From the NCBI GenBank assembly GCA_964413525.1, contig CAYPTI010000028.1:6246-17541 (forward strand): a DNA stretch of 11,296 nucleotides, written 5' to 3'. A model generated the notes under the pieces. It was not told the origin of the DNA and did not search any database. It was given only the letters and a program-made list of their open reading frames with translations. The DNA comes from CAYPTI01 sp964413525 [NCBI: uncultured bacterium]. GTDB taxonomy: Bacteria; T1Sed10-126. How positions within the stretch are numbered: the stretch's first letter is position 1; each line of letters opens with the position of its first letter. Made by a program: the position numbers and the translations under genes. Shown one piece after another: positions 7,041-11,296 of this stretch.

Positions 7041-9458
7041 ATGTCGGTTGATTCGCTTCCGGTCGCCGAACTCCGCAAGGACTTCTCGGATCAGCTTGAT
7101 TTCGAAACCACCGGGGAACTGGAGGCCCTCGACTCCGTCATCTGCCAGGATCGGGCCGTGGAGGCCATCGAATTCGGCATGCAGATGGATCACGACGGGT
7201 ACCACATCTTCGCCATGGGTCAGCGGGGGACCGGGAAATCCGTCGTGGTCGAGGAGTTCCTCAACCGGGAGAGCGCCGATCACGACCGGCCGCAGGACAT
7301 CTGCTACGTGAACAACTTCGACCGCCCCGACGAACCCAACGTGCTCCGGTTGCCGGCCGGCCGTGGCAGGGACCTCCGAAATGACATGGAGGAACTGGTG
7401 GAACAGATTCAGACCGATCTGCCGGAGGCCTTCGAATCCGAGCAATACCAGATGGAACGGGAACGGGTCCAGAAGGAATTCCATGAAAAACGGCAGGAAA
7501 TGCTCAACCAGCTGGAACAGGACGCGGAGGAACGGGATTTTACGATCATCGAAACCCCCCAGGGCCTGATGCTGGCCCCGGTGATCGACGGCAACGTGAT
7601 GACGCCCCAGGAATTCGAAGAACTCGACGAGGAAACCCTGGAGCGCGTGGAGGAGAACCGGGACGACCTGCAGGATAAGATGCGCCAGACCATGCGGGAC
7701 ATCCGACAGCTCCAGCAGGACGCCAAGGAGCAGGTCCGGGAGCTGGACGAACGGACCATCGGGTTCACGGTGGAACACCTCATCGACGCGCTGAAAGAGA
7801 AATACGAGGACCTGGATCAGGTGCTCGACTTCCTGGACAAAGTCCGTCAGAACCTGCTCGATCGGGCCATCCAGTTCAAGCAGCTCAACCAGCAGCAGGA
7901 AATGATGCGCCAGCAGGGCTTCCCCCCCGGGATGAACCCGGGCCAGAACCTGTTCAACCAGTACCGGGTCAACCTGCTGGTCGACCACGGGGACACCGAA
8001 GGGGCTCCGGTGGTGTTCGAGACCAACCCCAGTTACTCCAACCTCGTGGGCCGCATCGAACACGAGGGTCAATTCGGCAGCATGACGACCGACTTCACCA
8101 TGATCAAAGCGGGAGCCCTCCACCGGGCCAACGGCGGGTTTTTAATCCTGGAAGCCCGGGACCTGCTCTCGAAACCCTTCGCCTGGGATGCCCTCAAGCG
8201 ATCATTAAAAAACCAGGTGATCCAGACGGAAGTCATGGGGCAGGAGTACCGGATGTTCCAGACCAAGACGCTGGAACCGGAGACCATCCCCCTGAACGTG
8301 AAGGTCATCCTGCTGGGGAACCCGTACCTCCACTACCTGCTGTTCAACCTCGACGAGGACTTCCAGGACCTGTTCAAGGTCAAGGCCGACTTCTCCCCCG
8401 AGGCGGACTGGAAGGAGGAGCGAGCCGACGAATACAGCCAGTTCGTCGCCCGGGTCTGTGAGGAAAATGACCTGCTTCACTTCACCTCCGACGGGGTGAA
8501 CCGGTTCCTCCGCGAGGCCACCCGGGCGGTCGATCATAAGGAAAAAATCTCCTCCCGGTTCGGCGACCTGGCCGACCTGATCCGTGAGGCCAGCTCGCTG
8601 GCCGAACAGAAGGAAAACGAACGGGTCACTCACGAAAACGTGGAGGCCGCCGTCCGGGGACGGATCCGCCGGTCCAACCGGATCGAGGAACAGATCCGGG
8701 ACCGGATCCAGGACGACACCATCCTCATCGACACCGAGGACCGGGTAACCGGCCAGGTGAACGGGCTGGCCGTGCTGCAGGTGGCCGGCTACCGGTTCGG
8801 CAAACCGTCCCGGATCACCGCCCGCACTCACGCGGGATCCGAGGGCGTGGTGAACATCGATCGGGAAACTGAACTCGGGGGTCCCATCCACAACAAGGGC
8901 ATGATGATCCTGTCCGGTTACCTCGGGGCCGAGTTCGCCCAGGACTTCCCCCTCACCCTGTCGGCCACCCTGACCTTCGAACAGACCTACGAAGGGGTTG
9001 AAGGCGACAGCGCATCCAGCACCGAACTGTACGCCCTGCTCTCCGCCCTGTCGGGGCTGGAACTGCGCCAGGACCTGGCCGTCACCGGCTCGGTGAACCA
9101 GCGGGGTCGGGTCCAGTCCATCGGCGGGGTGAACGAAAAAATCGAGGGATTCTTCCGGGTCTGTGAGGAACGGGGCCTGACCGGCGACCAGGGAGTCCTG
9201 ATCCCGCAGACCAACGTGAAGAACCTCATGCTGCGGGACGAGGTCATCGAGGCCGTGGAGAACGGGGCGTTCCACATCTATCCCGTCCGCACCGTGGAGG
9301 AGGGAATTGAGCTGCTGACCGGAACCGAGGCCGGGGAACGCCGGGAGGACGGAACCTATCCCGAGGACACGGTAAAATACAGGGTCCGGGAGCGGCTTCG
9401 GAGCCTGGCGGAAACGGTTCGTGATTTTGGTGAACCGGAGAAAGACCAAGATTCGTGA
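7041..9458 (+). CDS. Lon-like AAA+ ATP-dependent protease (S16 family, AAA_32 type)
   Basis: Predicted soluble ATP-fuelled serine-lysine protease. The 805-residue product has a Walker A motif GQRGTGKS (60-67), a long charged Glu/Gln/Arg-rich helical insertion, probably coiled coil (about 110-290), a Walker B-like GGFLILEARD (365-374), sensor-region text VILLGNP (422-428), and a C-terminal Lon protease domain with catalytic Ser657 in GDSAS and Lys700 in GGVNEKI. It lacks the N-terminal substrate domain of classical LonA and has no membrane segments of archaeal LonB. It resembles the family of E. coli YcbZ and longer relatives of about 800 residues, whose substrates are poorly known. The open frame reaches back to 6894, but the start at 7041 has TAAGGAG seven bases upstream (7027-7033), and the upstream part overlaps the promoters. 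Both dyad residues are present, so it should be active. Monocistronic or with a loose link to the next gene 155 bases downstream. Confidence 0.93.
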   Translation: MSVDSLPVAELRKDFSDQLDFETTGELEALDSVICQDRAVEAIEFGMQMDHDGYHIFAMGQRGTGKSVVVEEFLNRESADHDRPQDICYVNNFDRPDEPNVLRLPAGRGRDLRNDMEELVEQIQTDLPEAFESEQYQMERERVQKEFHEKRQEMLNQLEQDAEERDFTIIETPQGLMLAPVIDGNVMTPQEFEELDEETLERVEENRDDLQDKMRQTMRDIRQLQQDAKEQVRELDERTIGFTVEHLIDALKEKYEDLDQVLDFLDKVRQNLLDRAIQFKQLNQQQEMMRQQGFPPGMNPGQNLFNQYRVNLLVDHGDTEGAPVVFETNPSYSNLVGRIEHEGQFGSMTTDFTMIKAGALHRANGGFLILEARDLLSKPFAWDALKRSLKNQVIQTEVMGQEYRMFQTKTLEPETIPLNVKVILLGNPYLHYLLFNLDEDFQDLFKVKADFSPEADWKEERADEYSQFVARVCEENDLLHFTSDGVNRFLREATRAVDHKEKISSRFGDLADLIREASSLAEQKENERVTHENVEAAVRGRIRRSNRIEEQIRDRIQDDTILIDTEDRVTGQVNGLAVLQVAGYRFGKPSRITARTHAGSEGVVNIDRETELGGPIHNKGMMILSGYLGAEFAQDFPLTLSATLTFEQTYEGVEGDSASSTELYALLSALSGLELRQDLAVTGSVNQRGRVQSIGGVNEKIEGFFRVCEERGLTGDQGVLIPQTNVKNLMLRDEVIEAVENGAFHIYPVRTVEEGIELLTGTEAGERREDGTYPEDTVKYRVRERLRSLAETVRDFGEPEKDQDS

Positions 9459-9473
9459 ATCGTATTTTTCTCC
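9437..9473 (+). terminator. Weak hairpin at the end of the Lon-like gene
   Basis: GGAGAAA (9437-9443) pairs with TTTCTCC (9467-9473), and inside it GATTC pairs with GAATC across the stop codon. The T-run belongs to the stem rather than following it, so this is not a standard terminator. It could protect the mRNA end or slow polymerase. Confidence 0.25.
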
Positions 9474-9503
9474 CTAAGGAACCCGGTGGAGCCCGAGGGG
9501 GAC

Positions 9504-9523
9504 CCCGGTCGTGCTCGGCCGGG
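9504..9523 (+). terminator. GC-rich hairpin downstream of the Lon-like gene
   Basis: CCCGGTCG (9504-9511) and CGGCCGGG (9516-9523) form an 8-pair stem, including one G-U pair, with loop TGCT. There is no T-tract after it, so it is at most an incomplete terminator or a pause or protection structure between the Lon-like gene and the next gene. Confidence 0.3.
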
Positions 9524-9556
9524 CGGGGCTTCAAGGGAACCGCGGGCGGGTCAGTT

Positions 9557-9585
9557 TTGAACTCGGACCGGTTTGCTGGCACACT
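9557..9585 (+). promoter_or_regulatory. Possible promoter of the 123-residue protein gene
   Basis: TTGAAC (9557-9562) stands 17 bases before CACACT (9580-9585), which is preceded by TGG as in extended -10 promoters. The -10 is a weak match (three of six), so confidence is low. It would give a leader of about 20 bases. Confidence 0.3.
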
Positions 9586-9613
9586 ACCGCCGGACCCGGT
9601 GAGGCGATAAACC

Positions 9614-9985
9614 ATGCGACGATCGGAAGCGGAACTGCTTCTTCGCTGCCTTCAGCAGCATTACGAGGGCGATCTTGAACTGTCCGTCATCAACGTGGAG
9701 GAAATACCGTACCTGGCGGAACGTCTGCCCCAGGGGGAACCGCCCTTCTTCGTCGCCGGTCAGGAACCCCCCGACGAAGATCAGCCAGAAAACGGCCCCC
9801 GGGTCACCCGGAAGCGGGAGGTCATCGTCTGGGACTCCTCCGGCGGTTCCTGGCGGTCCCGGCGGTTCCAGTCCTGGCAGGTCACGACCGGCCGCAAACC
9901 TCAGCGGGACCTGTACATCTACGACACTCGCAAACAGGAGTTCACCCCGGCCGCCTCCTTCAACCTTCCCCACCAGCCCGTCTGA
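9614..9985 (+). CDS. Hypothetical protein, 123 residues
   Basis: I do not recognise this protein. It begins with an amphipathic helix (SEAELLLRCLQQHYEG, residues 4-19), then a proline/acid-rich, probably flexible part (about 39-64), a basic patch around VTRKREVIVWD (64-74), a Ser/Arg/Trp segment (WDSSGGSWRSRRFQSW, 73-88), and a likely beta strand RDLYIYDT (98-105) near the C terminus. There is no signal peptide, membrane segment or cysteine pair. GTGAGG (9599-9604) precedes the ATG by 9 bases. It stands alone between the Lon-like gene (155 bases upstream) and map (181 bases downstream), all on the plus strand. A frame of 129 codons also exists on the opposite strand, but that one has no ribosome binding site that I can see. 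The amino-acid composition fits its neighbours, so it is probably a real, lineage-restricted gene. Confidence 0.65.
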   Translation: MRRSEAELLLRCLQQHYEGDLELSVINVEEIPYLAERLPQGEPPFFVAGQEPPDEDQPENGPRVTRKREVIVWDSSGGSWRSRRFQSWQVTTGRKPQRDLYIYDTRKQEFTPAASFNLPHQPV

Positions 9986-10105
9986 GGATCTTTTCTTCCC
10001 CTCTTCCCGATCTCAATTCGATCAAATTGTCTCCTGACTGGCCCGTTTCTTCCCTCGATCTCGTACGACGACCGCAGCCACATACAACCATGGACTCGAC
10101 CGGAA

Positions 10106-10134
10106 TGGAAACTTTGGGTCGTTCGGGTTATTAT
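10106..10134 (+). promoter_or_regulatory. Putative map promoter
   Basis: TGGAAA (10106-10111) and TATTAT (10129-10134, five of six matches) are spaced by 17 bases. Transcription would start near 10141, about 26 bases before the ATG, with the ribosome binding site GGGAGG at 10153-10158. Confidence 0.55.
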
Positions 10135-10166
10135 TAAGGATTACCTCGACACGGGAGGAACACGGG

Positions 10167-10937
10167 ATGAATCCGACCCAAGCGAGCCACGTAACCTTGG
10201 AGGGAATGCGGGCGGCCAACCAGCTCGTGGCCGACGTCCACGGGATGCTGCAGGACGCCATCGAACCCGGGGTTTCCACCCAACGACTGGATGAACTGGC
10301 CGAGGAATACATCCACGACCACGGAGCCGAACCGGCCTTCAAGGGCTACAAGGGGTTCCCGGCCACCCTGAACACCTCCCTCAACGAGGAAGTGGTCCAC
10401 GGCATCCCCTCGGAGGACCGGATCATCCGGGAGGGCGATCTGCTGTCGGTGGACTGCGGGGCCGAACTGGACGGTTGTTTCGGCGACTCGGCCTTCAGCA
10501 CGATCGTCGGTGACGCTCCCCCGAAGACGCTTCGCTTGCTGGAGGACACCCGGAAGGCATTGATGAACGCGATCCAGCAGGTCCAACCGGGCAACAAACT
10601 GGGTCAGGTGGGTCAGGCCATCGAGGACGTGGCCCAGGAACATTCCTACGGCGTGGTGACCAAGTACTGCGGCCACTTCATCGGCCATAAGATGCACCTG
10701 CGACCCAACGTCCCCAACTTCGGTCCCCCGGACCGGGGCCCCGTCCTGGAGCCGGGCATGTACCTGGCCATCGAACCGATGTTCACTTTGGGGACGGGCG
10801 ACGTGAGGGAGCTGGAGGACGGCTGGACGGTGGTCCCCACCGACGGCTCCTTAAGCTGCCACTGGGAACACGTCGCGGCGGTCACCGAGGACGGCCACGA
10901 GATCCTGTCCCGCCGGCGGAACGAGTTCCTCCTGTAA
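10167..10937 (+). CDS. map: Methionine aminopeptidase, type Ia
   Basis: Di-metal peptidase that removes the initiator methionine from nascent proteins with small second residues. The 256-residue product keeps all key positions, at E. coli numbering minus one: His78 (EEVVHGIP), metal ligands Asp96 (SVDCGAE), Asp107 (GDSAF), His170 (CGH), Glu203 (IEPM) and Glu234 (WEHVAAVT), and His177 at the second active-site histidine. The loop CGHFIGHKMHLRPNVPNFG differs from the usual CGHGIGxxFHEEP: Phe171 replaces the glycine of GHGIG, and Leu178 follows His177 where Glu is normal. The enzyme has no N-terminal zinc-finger or SH3-like extension, so it is the short bacterial form. GGGAGG (10153-10158) fixes the start. 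It is not in the common ribosomal-protein/adk context and appears monocistronic; a second map elsewhere in the genome is possible. Confidence 0.95.
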   Translation: MNPTQASHVTLEGMRAANQLVADVHGMLQDAIEPGVSTQRLDELAEEYIHDHGAEPAFKGYKGFPATLNTSLNEEVVHGIPSEDRIIREGDLLSVDCGAELDGCFGDSAFSTIVGDAPPKTLRLLEDTRKALMNAIQQVQPGNKLGQVGQAIEDVAQEHSYGVVTKYCGHFIGHKMHLRPNVPNFGPPDRGPVLEPGMYLAIEPMFTLGTGDVRELEDGWTVVPTDGSLSCHWEHVAAVTEDGHEILSRRRNEFLL

Positions 10938-10954
10938 TCCGGCCCTTCGCCGGA
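10938..10954 (+). terminator. Hairpin directly after map
   Basis: TCCGGC (10938-10943) and GCCGGA (10949-10954) form a 6-pair stem with a 5-base loop, beginning right after the map stop codon. There is no T-run, so termination here would need help from other factors. Confidence 0.3.
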
Positions 10955-10973
10955 CCGATACCCCGACGAAATT

Positions 10974-10988
10974 ACTCCAAACTGGAGT
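10974..10988. terminator. Hairpin between convergent map and pfkA
   Basis: ACTCCA-AAC-TGGAGT is a perfect 6-pair stem. Read on the minus strand, in the pfkA direction, it is followed by AATTTCG, a very short T-run about 30 bases after the pfkA stop. It may be a weak terminator for pfkA. Confidence 0.3.
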
Positions 10989-11017
10989 CGCTCTCAGACT
11001 CAGTCCGACCGCACGGA

Positions 11018-11296
11018 TTAGGACGATAGAGTCCGGGCGATATCGTACTGGGTTTCGTCAATCTCGCTCCGCTGGGTCGCCTCGTCAAGCGACACGAGGT
11101 TTTTCTCGCCCGATTTGAGGCCGACCGAAAGACCGGTTTTCCCCCCGGCCAGCGCCTCCACGGCGAAATAGCCCATTTTCGCCGCGACCACCCGGTCCAG
11201 CGCCGAAGGCGAACCGCCCCGCTGGGTATGGCCCAGGACGGCCACCCGGGTCTCCATCTCAATTTTTTGTTTCAGTTGATCCGCCAGTTCAAACCC
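11018..11296 (-). CDS. pfkA: ATP-dependent 6-phosphofructokinase, C-terminal part (cut by window edge)
   Basis: Glycolytic kinase that converts fructose 6-phosphate to fructose 1,6-bisphosphate. The frame is open from the right edge through 92 residues to the TAA at 11018-11020, so only about the last quarter of a ~320-residue protein is here. The signature METRVAVLGHTQRGGSPSALDR is unmistakable; its Arg17, His23 and Arg26 (fragment numbering) correspond to the fructose 6-phosphate contacts Arg243, His249 and Arg252 of E. coli PfkA. The segment AAKMGYFAVEALAGGKTGLSVGL follows, as in the family. The visible part cannot separate ATP- from PPi-dependent forms with certainty, since the phosphate-donor residues are outside; the LGHxQRGG form is that of ATP enzymes and close relatives. 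The methionine in the signature is internal: the frame continues upstream with 13 in-frame codons. It is convergent with map, 80 bases apart. Confidence 0.92.
   Translation of the reverse strand, partial: GFELADQLKQKIEMETRVAVLGHTQRGGSPSALDRVVAAKMGYFAVEALAGGKTGLSVGLKSGEKNLVSLDEATQRSEIDETQYDIARTLSS

Noticed and set aside
8205-9449. Long minus-strand open frames opposite the Lon-like gene (also 7011-8123)
   Set aside because: They are antisense shadows of a clear AAA+/S16 protease; the translations are low-complexity and match no known family.
9584-9973. 129-codon minus-strand frame opposite the hypothetical protein
   Set aside because: It lacks a visible ribosome binding site and overlaps the plus-strand gene that has one; the plus strand also agrees in direction with its neighbours. 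This is the least certain of the rejections.

Overview
The window holds ten protein-coding genes on both strands: eight complete and two cut by the window edges. There are no RNA genes, mobile elements or CRISPR arrays that I can see. The DNA is GC-rich, with strong AGGAGG-type ribosome binding sites and recognisable sigma70-like promoters, so it is bacterial chromosome. The proteins are rich in Asp and Glu: GroEL even has six aspartates in a row before its Gly/Met tail, and the Lon-like protein and ferritin are also acidic. This suggests a halophilic or halotolerant bacterium. The phylum cannot be fixed from the sequence alone.

Layout: 1-408 (-) is the N-terminal part of diaminopimelate decarboxylase (lysA), running off the left edge. 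611-1039 (-) is a bacterioferritin-like di-iron protein without the haem-ligand methionine. A 369-base divergent intergenic region (1040-1408) carries a palindromic -10 box and a long leader rich in inverted repeats. It precedes the groES-groEL operon (1409-3377, +), which ends in a very strong intrinsic terminator. On the minus strand follow an HtpX-like M48 membrane metalloprotease (3476-4276) and a full-length FadE-type acyl-CoA dehydrogenase (4423-6858). FadE is divergent from a Lon-like AAA+/S16 protease (7041-9458, +), and the promoters of both lie in the 182 bases between them. An unrecognised 123-residue protein (9614-9985, +) and a type I methionine aminopeptidase (10167-10937, +), each with a plausible promoter, come next. 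The C-terminal end of 6-phosphofructokinase enters convergently from the right edge (11018-11296, -).

Functionally this is mostly housekeeping. GroES/GroEL fold proteins, HtpX and the Lon-like enzyme degrade damaged membrane and soluble proteins, and methionine aminopeptidase matures N termini, so about half the genes concern protein quality. FadE (fatty-acid oxidation), PfkA (glycolysis), LysA (lysine synthesis) and the ferritin (iron storage) are individual metabolic genes. I found no convincing new multi-gene system. The most interesting points are the groE leader without a classical CIRCE element, an operator-like inverted repeat inside the fadE promoter, substitutions in the metal-site loop of the methionine aminopeptidase, and the orphan protein between lon-like and map.
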